DNA of 64,000 nt from an uncultured Methanobrevibacter sp. (GCF_937881195.1 NZ_CALGFC010000065.1:1-64000), one strand, 5' to 3'; positions 1 to 10,289 are shown, counted from the first letter of the stretch. Program-made: numbers and translations. Notes: generated from the sequence alone by a model not told the origin.

Positions 1-99
1 TTGATTTATAATATTTTTAGTAAAATGTTGATTTATAATATTTTTAGTAAAATGTATAATATTATTTAGTAATGGGTTAATTTATAATATTTCTAGTAA
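1..99. repeat. 27-bp tandem repeat at window edge
   Basis: Positions 1-27 and 28-54 are identical 27-bp units, and a third, degenerate copy lies around 73-99. The array may continue left of the window. The rest of the stretch to 461 is AT-rich and holds no convincing gene; it should contain the promoter of the next gene. Confidence 0.8.
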
Positions 100-461
100 T
101 CTTAATAATATCATCCAAGTTCAATCATGATAATTATATTAGTATTTATAAACTATTCCATAAATATTAATTACAAATGCATATTAATTATACTCTTATA
201 ATCATAAATTTAATTATAACTTATAAATATTAATATAATTATTATACTTCATTGTTATTAAATGTATAGTTTAGCTAGATAATAATCAAAAATTAATCCA
301 AATATTATCAATAACATGTTTTAAAAACATTAGATATTTATCATTGAAAAAATAAATAATAAACAATAGACAATAGCTTTTTAAGTAGCCATAAAATTTT
401 ATAAGAAACTTAAAATATTAAAATATGATTTAATAAACAAATAAATAGGAGAGGGAGTTAA

Positions 462-1436
462 TTGAGAAAACCTTACGTGATATTGGTAGGAAGTGCATCA
501 GGAATTGGTAAATCAACAATATCTGCAGAATTAGCTAAAAAATTAGAAATAAAACACTTACTTGAATCTGATTTTATTCGAGAAATTGTTAGAGGAATTA
601 TTGGGAAAGAATACGCTCCAGCACTCCATAAATCATCATTTGATGCATTCACAGTTCTTAGAAATAAAAATAATTTTGATAATAAGATAGATCTTATAAA
701 TGCAGGATTTGTTGAACATTCTTCATTTGTTATTCCCGCTATTGAAAAAGTTATAAGTAGAGCCATATCGGATTATGATGATGTGATTATAGAAGGTGTT
801 CATCTTGTCCCAGGTTTGATTAATATAGAACAATTTAAAAATGATGCATCAATACATTTCTTTGTTTTAAGTTCTGATGAAGAAAATCATAAAGAGAGGT
901 TTGTTAAGAGAGCTATGCAAATACATAGAGGAGGCAAACAATTAGAATATTTTGCTGAAAATAGAATAATTCATGATTTTTTAATTGATAAAGCCCATGA
1001 GAATGGAATAAGGGTGGTAAATACACAAAGTGTTGATGGAACTGTTCAAAACATGTTAACAAGCATAACTGAAACATGTGCAACAATTATGTTGAAAAAT
1101 ACTGTTGATGAACTTTCAGATGTAGTAGATATAATAATAAATAAACATGGTGGCATTATTGAAGATGTTACTTATCTGCTTCCAGGATTTAAAGAACCTT
1201 TAAAAAGAAAAGTCGGGGCATCAGATCCTGATAAAACAAGAAAATTTATAGAATCATTAGAAAATAAACCAAAGATAAAAAAAGACTTTAAATATTTATA
1301 TAATCTTTCTAACAATATTAGAGGAAATAAAATCTGTGCTTCTGATGAGAAAACTCTCGAAAATATTATTAAAGACTTAGATGAAAAAGGTTATCTTTAT
1401 AAAGATAAAACTAATGAATCAAAACAAAAAACATGA
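462..1436 (+). CDS. 2-phosphoglycerate kinase
   Basis: This protein probably phosphorylates 2-phosphoglycerate with ATP to 2,3-bisphosphoglycerate, the first step towards cyclic 2,3-diphosphoglycerate, a cytoplasmic solute of Methanobacteriales. The N-terminus carries a P-loop, GSASGIGKST, at about residues 10-19, followed by the family-typical stretches ESDFIREIVRG and IIEGVHLVPG. At 324 residues it is about the usual family length. Translation starts at TTG 462, seven bases after a GGAGAGGGAG ribosome-binding site. The last 60 residues are lysine-rich and look like an extra domain. The family call is confident from the motifs; activity is inferred. Confidence 0.85.
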   Translation: MRKPYVILVGSASGIGKSTISAELAKKLEIKHLLESDFIREIVRGIIGKEYAPALHKSSFDAFTVLRNKNNFDNKIDLINAGFVEHSSFVIPAIEKVISRAISDYDDVIIEGVHLVPGLINIEQFKNDASIHFFVLSSDEENHKERFVKRAMQIHRGGKQLEYFAENRIIHDFLIDKAHENGIRVVNTQSVDGTVQNMLTSITETCATIMLKNTVDELSDVVDIIINKHGGIIEDVTYLLPGFKEPLKRKVGASDPDKTRKFIESLENKPKIKKDFKYLYNLSNNIRGNKICASDEKTLENIIKDLDEKGYLYKDKTNESKQKT

Positions 1437-1654
1437 AATGAATATGATAAATAAAAATAATAAAATTTTAAATAAAAATAATTATATTTAAAAAAACTAA
1501 TGAAAGTTTAAAAAACAATTAAAGTTTAAATAAAAACTAAAAGCCTAAAAATTAGTTATATTAAAAAATAATGTTAATAAAACAATTAGTAATAATAATT
1601 AAATATTAAAAATAACTAAAAGACTAATTAAATAAAAATTGTAGAGGTAATAGC

Positions 1655-2227
1655 TTGGAAAAAATGATAATTGATTGTCCTGTCTGTAATGGAGATAAAA
1701 CAGCAGAATCTACAACAAAAAAAGATAATATACCCCATTTTGGAGATATTCTCGAAACCACAATTATATGTAAATCTTGTGGATATAAACATAATGACAT
1801 AATTTGTTTAGAACAAAAAGAGCCAATGAAATACACATTACAAATAAAAAAAAGCAATTTAGCCTCTAGAGTTATTAAATCACAATCAGCAACAGTTTCA
1901 ATTCCTGAATTAGGTTTAAAAGTAGAACCTGGTCCAAAATCATTAGGTTACATTTCTAATGTAGAAGGAACGATTATACGCTTTGAAGAAGGAGTTAAAA
2001 AAGCTTTAAAAATATTTGATGATGATGAATCTCAGAAAAATGGTTTAAAAATATTAAATAATATATCTTCCTTATTAAAAGGAAAATTTGAAGCTACCCT
2101 AATTATAGAAGATCCATTTGGTCAGAGTAACATAATGGACATAGATGTTAAAAAAGAAGAATTAACAGAAGATGAGCTTAAGAACTTAAAAACAGGTTTT
2201 ACAATATTTGAAGGAAATGACATTTAG
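1655..2227 (+). CDS. ZPR1-type zinc finger protein
   Basis: A CPVC...CKSC four-cysteine zinc ribbon occupies roughly residues 9-42. It is followed by a beta-rich domain with the ZPR1 signature IPELGLKVEPGPKSLGYISNVEG (given here for orientation only in parts: IPELGLKV, then YISNVEG). Archaeal ZPR1 homologues are single-unit proteins of about 160-190 residues, which fits the 190 residues here. Eukaryotic ZPR1 binds translation factor eEF1A; the archaeal role is not established. The start is TTG at 1655 after GAGGTAATAGC. It stands alone, 218 bases after the kinase gene on the same strand. Confidence 0.82.
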   Translation: MEKMIIDCPVCNGDKTAESTTKKDNIPHFGDILETTIICKSCGYKHNDIICLEQKEPMKYTLQIKKSNLASRVIKSQSATVSIPELGLKVEPGPKSLGYISNVEGTIIRFEEGVKKALKIFDDDESQKNGLKILNNISSLLKGKFEATLIIEDPFGQSNIMDIDVKKEELTEDELKNLKTGFTIFEGNDI

Positions 2228-2378
2228 ATTAAATTATTTTTAAATAAAAAAATTTAAAAAATTATTATAATTTAAAATATTTATCTTCTTCAATAATATC
2301 CTTTAATTTTAAAGTATTTTTAAAATCCATAGATAATACATTATCGTCAACTTTAATAGGCCCTAAATGGAATAAATT

Positions 2379-3296
2379 TTATTTAGAAACATCTATCATC
2401 CTTTTTACTGCTTTTAAAGATTTTTTAGCAATATCTTCGGGAACAGATATAACATATTTCTCATTTAATAATGAATTTTTAACCTTTTCAAGAGAATGTA
2501 ACTTCATAGTCTTACAAATTGCATCATCTAAAAGAGGATAAAAATCTTTTTCTGGAATCTCTCTTCTTAATCTTGTTATCAAATCAACTTCAGTTCCAAT
2601 TATAAATTCTTTGTTACTAGACTCTTTAGCATGATTAATCATACCTCCAGTACTTAAAACAGCATCAGCAAAAGATTGAACCTCTTCATTACATTCAGGA
2701 TGTACAATAATCTCAGCATTAGGATATTTTTCTTTTGCAAAAGCTATATCTCCCTTATGAAACATTTTATGAACATAACAATGCCCCCCTTCAGGGATTA
2801 ATATAATTTCTTTATTAGTTTGTTTAGCTACAAATTTTCCCAAATTATTATCTGGACCAAATAGAATTTTATCCTCTTTTAAACTTTCTACAACTTTCAG
2901 TGCATTTGCAGAAGTACATAGAATATCTGCTTGAGCTTTAGCTTCTGCTAAAGAATTAACATAAAGAACGACGGCAGCATCAGGGTATTTTTCTTTGGCA
3001 TTTTTTACCTCTTGAGAACTTAACATATGTGCCATTGGACATTCCGCACCTATATCCGGAATGAGAATTTTTTTATTAGGATTTAATATAAATGCTGTTT
3101 CAGCCATGAAATCTACGCCACAAAAAACAACTAAATCTTTATCATCAATTTCAGAAGCTTTAATACATAATTCCAGTGAATCTCCAAGAAAATCAGCTAT
3201 TTCTTGAATTTCTTTTGGTTGATAATTATGAGCAAGGATTATTGCATTTTTTTCATTTTTTAAATCAATAATTTCTTTTTGTAAATCTGTTAACAT
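2379..3296 (-). CDS. nadA: quinolinate synthase NadA
   Basis: NadA condenses iminoaspartate with dihydroxyacetone phosphate to quinolinate in de novo NAD synthesis, using a [4Fe-4S] cluster. The 305-residue protein is the compact archaeal type. Visible landmarks are ILAHNYQ near residue 20, VVFCGVDFMAETA, LYVNSLAEAKAQADILCTSAN in part (cysteine of CTSAN), HPECNEEV and the C-terminal DAICKTMKLHSLE; the three conserved cysteines are the expected cluster ligands. The ATG at 3296 is the natural start. The partner gene nadC lies 2.8 kb away on the other strand, so the two are not one operon. Confidence 0.93.
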   Translation of the reverse strand: MLTDLQKEIIDLKNEKNAIILAHNYQPKEIQEIADFLGDSLELCIKASEIDDKDLVVFCGVDFMAETAFILNPNKKILIPDIGAECPMAHMLSSQEVKNAKEKYPDAAVVLYVNSLAEAKAQADILCTSANALKVVESLKEDKILFGPDNNLGKFVAKQTNKEIILIPEGGHCYVHKMFHKGDIAFAKEKYPNAEIIVHPECNEEVQSFADAVLSTGGMINHAKESSNKEFIIGTEVDLITRLRREIPEKDFYPLLDDAICKTMKLHSLEKVKNSLLNEKYVISVPEDIAKKSLKAVKRMIDVSK

Positions 3297-3565
3297 GAAA
3301 ATTACCTATAAAATTTGGATATAATCAATAAATTGCGATTTATTGATATATTTTACAAAATAATATTAAATTTATAAATTAATATTAGAATTATAATTTA
3401 GTTTTAAAGCTATATATTAATATATAATTTGAATAAATAATATGAAAACATGTGGAAATTAATTATATTATACTTGATTATTAATTAGATTATATTATAA
3501 TTAATTATATTATAAAGTAAGCAAGTTTATAAATTTATATTCAATAATGAAAAATAAACCTATAT

Positions 3566-3700
3566 AATATTATATTAATGATTAAATCCATATTAAGTAT
3601 TATAAAAGCTATATATTATTATATTAATAATTAAATCTATATTTAGTATTATAAAAGTTATATATTATTATATTAATAATTAAATTTATATTTATTTTTA
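3566..3700. repeat. 49-bp AT-rich tandem repeat
   Basis: A 49-bp unit (3566-3614) is repeated at 3615-3663 with few changes and again partly to about 3700. It sits in the 575-base gap between the divergent end of nadA and the 3' end of the MscS gene. Nothing else is seen in 3297-3871 apart from the likely nadA promoter. Confidence 0.75.
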
Positions 3701-3871
3701 TAAAATATTTATGTTTTAATTAATTAAAATATTAGCTTAATATCTGATAAATAATTATAATAATATTAAATAAAGGTTATTGAAAAGAGATAAATAGGCA
3801 TTATTGAAAAATATGGTTAATTAACTATAAAGATTAAAAAATGATTTTTATAAAAAATCTTAAACAAAGAA

Positions 3872-4624
3872 TTAGTCTAATTCCTCTATTAATTTTCTAA
3901 CCTCATTAGCAAGATCTAATCGATAGCAATCAATTCTTGAATAATTTTCTCCCCAAGCACTGATTTTTACTTTTATCCCATTTTCATTCATTTCTATTAT
4001 ATCAACTTTTGGAGAAGAATCAATTAGAACCCAATTTAAATTAGAAACTCTCTGAATTAAAGTTTTCTCAAAATTACCTATATCTACATTAAATGGTATT
4101 ATAATATTTAAATCAATCCTATATTTGTCAAAAAATGTATAATTAGTATAAGGATTTTTAGCAAGTACTGTATTAGGTATAGTAACAATTAAATTATCAA
4201 CCGTAACAATCGTAGTTGTTCTGAAACCCATTTTTGTAACTTTGCCTTTAACATCATTAACTTCGATAACTTCCCCTACTTTTACAGTTTTATCTGCAAG
4301 TATAAATATTCCCGATAAAAAGCTAGAGATAACATCTCTAGCAGCAAACCCTAGAGTAATACCTACAACACCGAGACTTACAATTAAAGCATTAACATCG
4401 ATTCCAACAATATCTAAGATCATTAAAAAAGCAATTATATAAATTAAGTATTTTGCAAGGTCCTTTAATAAATATTTAAAAGTTAATTCAATACCAAATC
4501 TCTTACTAACTCTATTTATTAATAATGATGAAATTTTAACTGATATTAATGTAGCAATGAGAATTATCACAACATATATAAAATAACCAATAAACGGATA
4601 TTGTGGAAAAATATTTAGATTCAT
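3872..4624 (-). CDS. small-conductance mechanosensitive channel (MscS family)
   Basis: This 250-residue inner-membrane protein should open under membrane tension and release solutes on hypo-osmotic shock. Two hydrophobic segments (about 13-35 and 55-80) precede the pore helix TM3, which reads VSLGVVGITLGFAARDVISS with the usual glycine/alanine packing. The MscS beta domain follows (VKVGEVIEVNDVKGKVTKMG, then TIPNTVLAKNPYTNYT), and a short alpha/beta tail ends the protein. It is a minimal MscS without extra helices. The ATG at 4624 follows a GAGAGAAT site. Confidence 0.92.
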   Translation of the reverse strand: MNLNIFPQYPFIGYFIYVVIILIATLISVKISSLLINRVSKRFGIELTFKYLLKDLAKYLIYIIAFLMILDIVGIDVNALIVSLGVVGITLGFAARDVISSFLSGIFILADKTVKVGEVIEVNDVKGKVTKMGFRTTTIVTVDNLIVTIPNTVLAKNPYTNYTFFDKYRIDLNIIIPFNVDIGNFEKTLIQRVSNLNWVLIDSSPKVDIIEMNENGIKVKISAWGENYSRIDCYRLDLANEVRKLIEELD

Positions 4625-4738
4625 TTTATTCTCTCATATGCCATTAAATTATTGAAATATTTGAGTTATTATATTCAAATTATATTAATAAAAATTAGTA
4701 CATTAAGATAATTTATTAAAATTAATATATAAATATAC

Positions 4739-5653
4739 TTATATTTCTAGAACCATAAAATCATAAGCAATTTTAGTATTTTTAAATATTTTCAATGCTT
4801 CTTCTTTTAAATCATCTGTTTTAGTATATCTAGTACTAATATGAGTCAATATTAAAATAGACACGTTTGATTCTTTAGCTATTTCCGCTGACTGAGAAGC
4901 AGTTGAATGAAAATTATTTGAAGCCTTATCAAAATCAACAGATTTATATGTTGCTTCATGAATTAAAACTTTAGCATTTTTGGCTAATTTCATCATTGCT
5001 TCACAAGGAATCGTATCTCCCGAATAAACAATTTTAGAACCTTCTCTTGGAGGACCTGTTACTTCTTCAGGCTTAATTATTTTTCCATTAATCTCAATAG
5101 ATTGTCCATTGTGGAGTTTTCCAAAATTAGGCCCTGGCAAAACACCCAATTCTATTGCTTTCTCCCTTAAAAATCTTGGTTTTTTCTTTTCATAAATAGA
5201 ATAAGAAATATTTGTAACATTATGTTGAGTTTTTATACATTCTACAACATATTCATCATTTTCAAATATAGTAGTGATTTCATTTCCATCATTTTCAATC
5301 TCATGTATAATAACTGGAAAATCGATTGTGAAATATCCAAGATTAAATATAGATTCCTTTACTTTTTCAAGCCCAATTGGACCATATATATGAAGAGGAT
5401 TTTGATAATCCCTACCCCTGAAACCCATTGACTGAATAAGTCCTGGAAGACCCAAAATATGATCCCCGTGCAAATGACTAATAAATATCTTGTCAATTTT
5501 CATAGGACTTATTTTAACATGAGCTAATTGACGTTGAGTTCCTTCACCACAATCAAAAAGCATTATTTCCCCAAATGCTTTTAAAGCTATTGATGGATGA
5601 TTCCTATATTTTGATGGGACTGCAGATGATGTTCCTAAAAATGTAACTTCCAT
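4739..5653 (-). CDS. rnz: ribonuclease Z
   Basis: RNase Z is the zinc metallo-beta-lactamase endonuclease that removes 3' trailers from tRNA precursors. The motif HLHGDH is at residues 60-65, the N-terminus is the typical MEVTFLGTSSAVP, and the C-terminal histidine motifs (IVYSGDT, HEATY, LTHISTRY) are all present. The frame is open further upstream, but ATG 5653 gives the conserved N-terminus and has GTGATTTA just upstream, so a 304-residue protein is preferred over one with 23 extra hydrophobic residues. Confidence 0.93.
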   Translation of the reverse strand: MEVTFLGTSSAVPSKYRNHPSIALKAFGEIMLFDCGEGTQRQLAHVKISPMKIDKIFISHLHGDHILGLPGLIQSMGFRGRDYQNPLHIYGPIGLEKVKESIFNLGYFTIDFPVIIHEIENDGNEITTIFENDEYVVECIKTQHNVTNISYSIYEKKKPRFLREKAIELGVLPGPNFGKLHNGQSIEINGKIIKPEEVTGPPREGSKIVYSGDTIPCEAMMKLAKNAKVLIHEATYKSVDFDKASNNFHSTASQSAEIAKESNVSILILTHISTRYTKTDDLKEEALKIFKNTKIAYDFMVLEI

Positions 5654-6095
5654 TAAATCACTTAAATAACATGTATCAATTAAAATATAATCAATGAAAT
5701 ATATAATAAAATCAGCTAACAAAATATAGATAGTTACTAAATCTATTTAAATATATATTTAATTAATTTAAAGTTAATTATTTTTAAATTTAATCATTTT
5801 TAAATTTTAAATATAATTATTTTATAGCTAAAAAATCTATTTAAGAAAATTTAACTAAATATATGACTAAATATTAATAAAATTAAACAAAACAATTTAT
5901 TTTATATGCTTAATTATTTTAAAAAGTTTGTTAAATAAATTATATATAATTTAGGGTTTAAATATATATCCAAAATCATTAGATGTTTAAAAATTTAGAA
6001 ATATACTAATTAAATTAAGAGTGAAAAATATATAAAAAAATATTTAAAATAAACATGCATATTTAAAATAAAATTAAAGCTATTTGGTGAGTTTA
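5654..6095. other. intergenic region between divergent rnz and nadC
   Basis: About 440 AT-rich bases hold no coding sequence I can support. They must carry both promoters; several TATA-like stretches are present but none stands out. Confidence 0.6.
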
Positions 6096-6938
6096 ATGGA
6101 AAATATAATAAACAAATGGATAGAAGAAGATATTGGTTTTGGAGACATTACAACAGAAGCATTAATTCCCAATGAAACATTAGCTAATGCAAAATTAATT
6201 TCTAAACAAGAAGGAATTGTTGCTGGAGCACAAATAGTTAAAGAAATTTTTGAAAGTAGAGGTTTAATGGTTGCAATTCTTAAAAATGATGGAGAAGAAG
6301 TTTTTAAAAATGAAACAATAATTGAGATAATGGGAAAAGCTAAAGATATTTTATTTCTTGAAAGAGTTGCATTAAATATTCTTATGAGAATGAGTGGTAT
6401 AGCCACAAATACGAGAGAAATTATTGATAAAATTAATAATATTGCTCCAAATCTAAAAATTGCAGGAACTAGAAAAACAGCCCCAGGATTAGCTAAATTT
6501 GATAATTTAGCAATTACTATTGGAGGGGGAGACAGCCATAGATTTTGTTTAGATGATATGGTTTTAATCAAAGATAATCATATTGCAGTTTTAGGTTCTG
6601 TTTCTAAAGCAATACAGAAAGCAAAAGAAACTGTTAGTTTTACAAAAAAGATAGAGATAGAAGTTGAAAACAGTAAAGATGCAGCTATTGCCTCAAAAAA
6701 TGGTGCTGACATCATAATGTTAGATAATATGGACCCTGAATCTATTAAAGAAACTTTAGAAATTTTAAATGATTTTAATCTTAGAGAAAATATCCTAATT
6801 GAAATTTCGGGAGGAATAAATTCTGAAAATATAATTGAATTCGCTAAAACAGGAGTAGATATAATTTCAATAGGATCTTTAACTCATTCTGCAAAAAGTT
6901 TAGATATTGGATTAGATATTAGTTTAGAAATCTCTTAA
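6096..6938 (+). CDS. nadC: nicotinate-nucleotide pyrophosphorylase NadC
   Basis: NadC converts quinolinate and PRPP to nicotinate mononucleotide, the step after NadA in NAD synthesis. The type II phosphoribosyltransferase pattern is clear: EDIGFGDITTEA at the N-terminus, ALNILMRMSGIAT, the active-site stretch AGTRKTAPGLAKFD, GGGDSHRFCLDDMVLIKDNH and the C-terminal EISGGINSENI and GVDIISIGSLTHS. I place the start at ATG 6096, four bases after GGTGAG; an in-frame TTG at 6084 lacks a good ribosome-binding site. The resulting length, 280 residues, is normal. Confidence 0.93.
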   Translation: MENIINKWIEEDIGFGDITTEALIPNETLANAKLISKQEGIVAGAQIVKEIFESRGLMVAILKNDGEEVFKNETIIEIMGKAKDILFLERVALNILMRMSGIATNTREIIDKINNIAPNLKIAGTRKTAPGLAKFDNLAITIGGGDSHRFCLDDMVLIKDNHIAVLGSVSKAIQKAKETVSFTKKIEIEVENSKDAAIASKNGADIIMLDNMDPESIKETLEILNDFNLRENILIEISGGINSENIIEFAKTGVDIISIGSLTHSAKSLDIGLDISLEIS

Positions 6939-7023
6939 AAATAAAAATAAATTATTAAATATTAAAATAATTCAAACTATATAAATAGTATAAAAAGAAT
7001 TTAAATAATATAGAGGAGATAAA

Positions 7024-7371
7024 ATGAAAATTAAATATAGTACCATGATAGTTAAAAACATGGAGGAATCAATTAAATTTTATACAGAATTAATGGGTTT
7101 TAAAGTAGATAGCCAATTCAAACTTCCAGAAGCAACTATAACTTTATTGAAGGGCGAAGGAGAGACAATTTTAGAACTAATTAAAAATGAAGAAAATGAA
7201 ATTGGGCTATTTTCCATAGGGATAGATGTTGAAAATTTAGATTCTGAAGTTAAAGAACTTAAATCCAAAGGAGTTAAGTTTATAATTGAACCTAGAAAAA
7301 TTTCTGTTGGATCCATGGCATTATTTAAAGATCCAAATGGTTCTAACATTGTTTTAATACAACATGACTAA
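7024..7371 (+). CDS. VOC-family (glyoxalase-like) protein
   Basis: The 115 residues form one vicinal-oxygen-chelate domain made of two beta-alpha-beta-beta-beta modules. The first is KIKYSTMIVKNMEESIKFYTE (only its pattern is given) with LMGFKVD, and the second runs FSIGIDVENLDSEVKELKSKG to ALFKDPNGSNIVLIQ. The final DPNGN/S-ILI pattern is typical of small metal-binding VOC proteins of many functions, so the substrate cannot be told. The ATG at 7024 follows GAGGAGATAAA. It is co-directional with nadC, 85 bases downstream. Confidence 0.82.
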   Translation: MKIKYSTMIVKNMEESIKFYTELMGFKVDSQFKLPEATITLLKGEGETILELIKNEENEIGLFSIGIDVENLDSEVKELKSKGVKFIIEPRKISVGSMALFKDPNGSNIVLIQHD

Positions 7372-7414
7372 ATAGACTGTTTAAAAAAGAATAAATAATA
7401 ATCTTAAGGTTAAA

Positions 7415-7714
7415 CTATTCTTTGTCTTCTAAAAAGCTAGAAATAAAAAACTTCATTTCTATTTCTTCCCTAGCAATAAAATCCTCGATTTTTAATTTTG
7501 ATTCCTCACTATGAAATGGAGACATATCTTCATCATAAAAAATTTTTATAAATAAATCACTACCTTCAACTTTAATTTCCCCCTCCAAATTCTCTTTTAA
7601 AAAATTTATTGAGTCTAAATCAAGCCCTGAAATCTCATAATTTACAAAAGCCATTTCTTTATCATCTTCATTTAATTTTTCAGCTAAGCCATAATTTTTT
7701 ACTTTTACTTCCAT
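7415..7714 (-). CDS. small acidic protein of unknown function
   Basis: I do not recognise this 99-residue acidic protein. It has no signal peptide, membrane segment or cysteine, and a predicted alpha/beta pattern, for example MEVKVKNYGLAEKL and then IKVEGSDLFIKIFYDED. The frame is intact, and the ATG at 7714 sits five bases after GGGATGA, which supports real expression. It converges with the VOC gene, leaving 43 bases between the stops. Confidence 0.6.
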   Translation of the reverse strand: MEVKVKNYGLAEKLNEDDKEMAFVNYEISGLDLDSINFLKENLEGEIKVEGSDLFIKIFYDEDMSPFHSEESKLKIEDFIAREEIEMKFFISSFLEDKE

Positions 7715-7846
7715 TTTTTCATCCCAATGACAATTTATAAAAAAAATTATATAAACATTATGATAAAAGTTTTAAAATAGGATGTTAATTTCTAAGAATA
7801 ATCTTTAATTATAAACAAAGATATTATAAACAAAAATATTAATAAA

Positions 7847-8866
7847 TTACTTAAATATCTTTAAAAAATTCTCTAATTCTTTTTCTATTTTTATTATTTC
7901 ATGTGTTCCAATATGACCCATAACTGAGTCATATACAATAATTTCAGAATTATTAATTTTTTTAGACATTGGTATCCCATCTAGTTTAGGAGGGAAATAT
8001 TGATCTTGGTTTATAGCCACTATTAGTGTTTTAGCTTCAATATTTGAAATTATATCTTCAATGTTATAAGAAGTGGACGCATTATTCCTATAAACAGTAT
8101 CATTTGCATCCCATTCATTAATAGCTTCTTCTCTCATTTCTTCCATGTAGATATCAATTTCACTATTTTTCAAATTATAATAATAATCAGTTGAAAGTCC
8201 AAAAGTATACATTGACTCATTAGCCAATGCTAAAGCATTTTTAGGAGGATTTAAATAATTTCCTCCATTGAAATCCTTATCATTTTCAATAATATGATTC
8301 ATAAATTTAAAAAGAGCATAATTATGTCCAGCTACTTTATATGTACTTACTAATGATATTAAAAAATCCATATATTTTGGATATTTAGCTCCCCATGTCA
8401 AAGCTTCAAATCCCCCCATAGAATTTCCAATAATGCCTTTTACATGTTCAATTTTAAATTTAGATTCTAAGAAATCTATATGAAATTTAACCATATCTTC
8501 AATAGAATATTCTGGAAATTTATTACCAAGATTTGTTGTAGAAGGACTTGCAGAATTTGGAGAACCTAATGTTGTTATAGATATTATAAAAAATTTTTTA
8601 GTATCTAGAGGCTTTTTTAATCCTATTATATCTTTTATTCTTCGTACAGAGCCACAATCTCCTCCCCAACCATGAAGAAATATAACTGCATTTGTTATAT
8701 GCCCTTCATCATCTTTAATTGGAGTTCCTATGGTATAGTACTCAACCATAAGATTCTCCAATCTTTCTCCAGATGAAAAATCAAAAGATTTAAGTTCAAA
8801 GTACTCTGGATAAAATTCATCCTCATTTATCTCATAATTATTATTTTCAAAACTAATAAAAATCAC
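7847..8866 (-). CDS. alpha/beta hydrolase, homoserine acetyltransferase (MetX)-like
   Basis: The fold and motifs are those of MetX, which acylates homoserine. There is an oxyanion stretch VIFLHGWGGD (61-70), the nucleophile elbow GNSMGG with Ser149 and a C-terminal VAINQDQYFPP followed by GHIGTHE carrying the Asp and His of the triad. The gene has no methionine-pathway neighbour, and methanogen members may act on other substrates. The start is uncertain: GTG 8866 lies inside a TAGGTGAT Shine-Dalgarno sequence, whereas the codon at the proper distance from that site, 8857, is ATT. The family is clear; the substrate is not. Confidence 0.8.
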   Translation of the reverse strand: MIFISFENNNYEINEDEFYPEYFELKSFDFSSGERLENLMVEYYTIGTPIKDDEGHITNAVIFLHGWGGDCGSVRRIKDIIGLKKPLDTKKFFIISITTLGSPNSASPSTTNLGNKFPEYSIEDMVKFHIDFLESKFKIEHVKGIIGNSMGGFEALTWGAKYPKYMDFLISLVSTYKVAGHNYALFKFMNHIIENDKDFNGGNYLNPPKNALALANESMYTFGLSTDYYYNLKNSEIDIYMEEMREEAINEWDANDTVYRNNASTSYNIEDIISNIEAKTLIVAINQDQYFPPKLDGIPMSKKINNSEIIVYDSVMGHIGTHEIIKIEKELENFLKIFK

Positions 8867-9025
8867 CTAAAAAATACAAATCTAAAAAATATAAAGCCAA
8901 ATATATAAAATTAGAAATATAAAGCCCAAATATAAAAATAAAATCCATAAATCCAAAATAAATAAAATCAAAAACTTATAAAGTCTAAATATATAGATTT
9001 AAAAAGCATAAATCTAAAATTTATA

Positions 9026-9262
9026 TTAATTTATAGCTATATCATCTTCATATACAGTTATACATTCGACAGGACACATTTCAGCAGCATCTAATCCACA
9101 AGAAATATCTTCATATTCCTTAATAGATAAATTATCACTATTAATTTCCCCAGAAATTAGAACAGACATATCATCAACCATCTCAAACATTTCTTCACAT
9201 TCATCAACACAGTTACCACAATTTATACATAAGTCCCTTTCTATTTCAATCCTATAAACCAT
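9026..9262 (-). CDS. single-cluster ferredoxin
   Basis: A 78-residue electron carrier. An N-terminal CINCGNCVDEC motif and a distal CGLDAAEMCP give C-x2-C-x2-C plus a distant Cys-Pro, as in archaeal one-cluster [4Fe-4S] ferredoxins. The two remaining cysteines (the fourth of the first motif and the CG cysteine) are placed as the usual disulfide pair of that family. The long acidic middle (EEMFEMVDDMS) is typical. ATG 9262 follows GGGCGAT; a TTG at 9274 in the same frame is less likely. Its redox partner is unknown. Confidence 0.87.
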   Translation of the reverse strand: MVYRIEIERDLCINCGNCVDECEEMFEMVDDMSVLISGEINSDNLSIKEYEDISCGLDAAEMCPVECITVYEDDIAIN

Positions 9263-9503
9263 AAAATCGCCCAAAAATAATATTTTTATTAATAAAAAAA
9301 ACCATAATTCATAAAAAAAATAGTTTTTAGAAATTATAAAATTTAATTATTTATAAATTTAATTATTTATAAAAATTAATTATAATAATTATATATGAAT
9401 CATAATAATTAAATCTAGAAAATATTATATTATATAATATAAATATTGTAGCTCAAGGTATATCTAAATATCTATATTTAAACTTTTACTAATCAATTGT
9501 GAT

Positions 9504-10289
9504 ATGATGAAATACAAATTATTGAAAGATCCTAATATCGAAGAAACATATGACCTTATTGATAGTGGTATACGTAAAAAAGCAGTTATAAACATATTCG
9601 CATACTGCAAAGTATTATATGAAGGAAGAGCACTAAGCCAATTAGACTGGGGTGAGCGTTTTGTAATGTTAAAACCAGATGGGTCGTTTCTTGTTCATCA
9701 AGAAAGAAAAGTAGACCCAGTTAATTGGCAACCTCCAAAATCAAGACCAAGAGCATTGATAAAAGAAAATAACTTGTTTCTAGAGAGCCATAGAAGAACA
9801 CCGAAAGAAAAACTTGAAGTAGAAATAGAAAAAGTTCATTTCGCAAGTTTTGCATTAGCAGAAGATTACCAAGAATTAGAATTAGCAGGTTATGAAAAAG
9901 ATATGGGAGATATGATAATGGAACATCCCCATATTATTGAACCAGGTTTTACTCCAACAGCTAGAGAATATAATACAGAACATGGATTTATAGATATATT
10001 AGGGAAAGATAATGACGGAAATACTGTTGTAGTTGAATTAAAATGTCGTAAAGCAGGCATAAATGCAGTGAAACAAATAAGAAGATATGTCAAAGATTTT
10101 GAAGAAAGTGATAATGCTTATTTAAAAGAGATTGAGACAGAAAAAAAGAAGATTAGAGGATTACTTGTAGCACCAGATATCAATGAAGATGCTAAAGAGC
10201 TTCTTGAAGAAGAAGGAATAGAATTTAAAGCAGTTAAGCCTCCAAAAGAGTTGAAAAGTGATAAAAAAGTCACTTTAGATATTTTTTAA
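9504..10289 (+). CDS. nucS: mismatch/single-strand endonuclease NucS (EndoMS)
   Basis: NucS cleaves mismatched or branched DNA and works with the PCNA clamp in archaeal non-MutS repair. The N-terminal beta domain contains GRALSQLDWGERFVMLKPDG in part and the VNWQPPKSRP loop. The C-terminal RecB-like nuclease domain has GFIDILGKD followed by VVVELKCRKAG (the D...ExK catalytic pattern) and then KQIRRYVKD. The C-terminal KVTLDIF resembles a PCNA-interaction tail. Two adjacent ATGs are available (9504 and 9507), with the GTGAT site favouring the second. Length (261) is normal. Confidence 0.93.
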   Translation: MMKYKLLKDPNIEETYDLIDSGIRKKAVINIFAYCKVLYEGRALSQLDWGERFVMLKPDGSFLVHQERKVDPVNWQPPKSRPRALIKENNLFLESHRRTPKEKLEVEIEKVHFASFALAEDYQELELAGYEKDMGDMIMEHPHIIEPGFTPTAREYNTEHGFIDILGKDNDGNTVVVELKCRKAGINAVKQIRRYVKDFEESDNAYLKEIETEKKKIRGLLVAPDINEDAKELLEEEGIEFKAVKPPKELKSDKKVTLDIF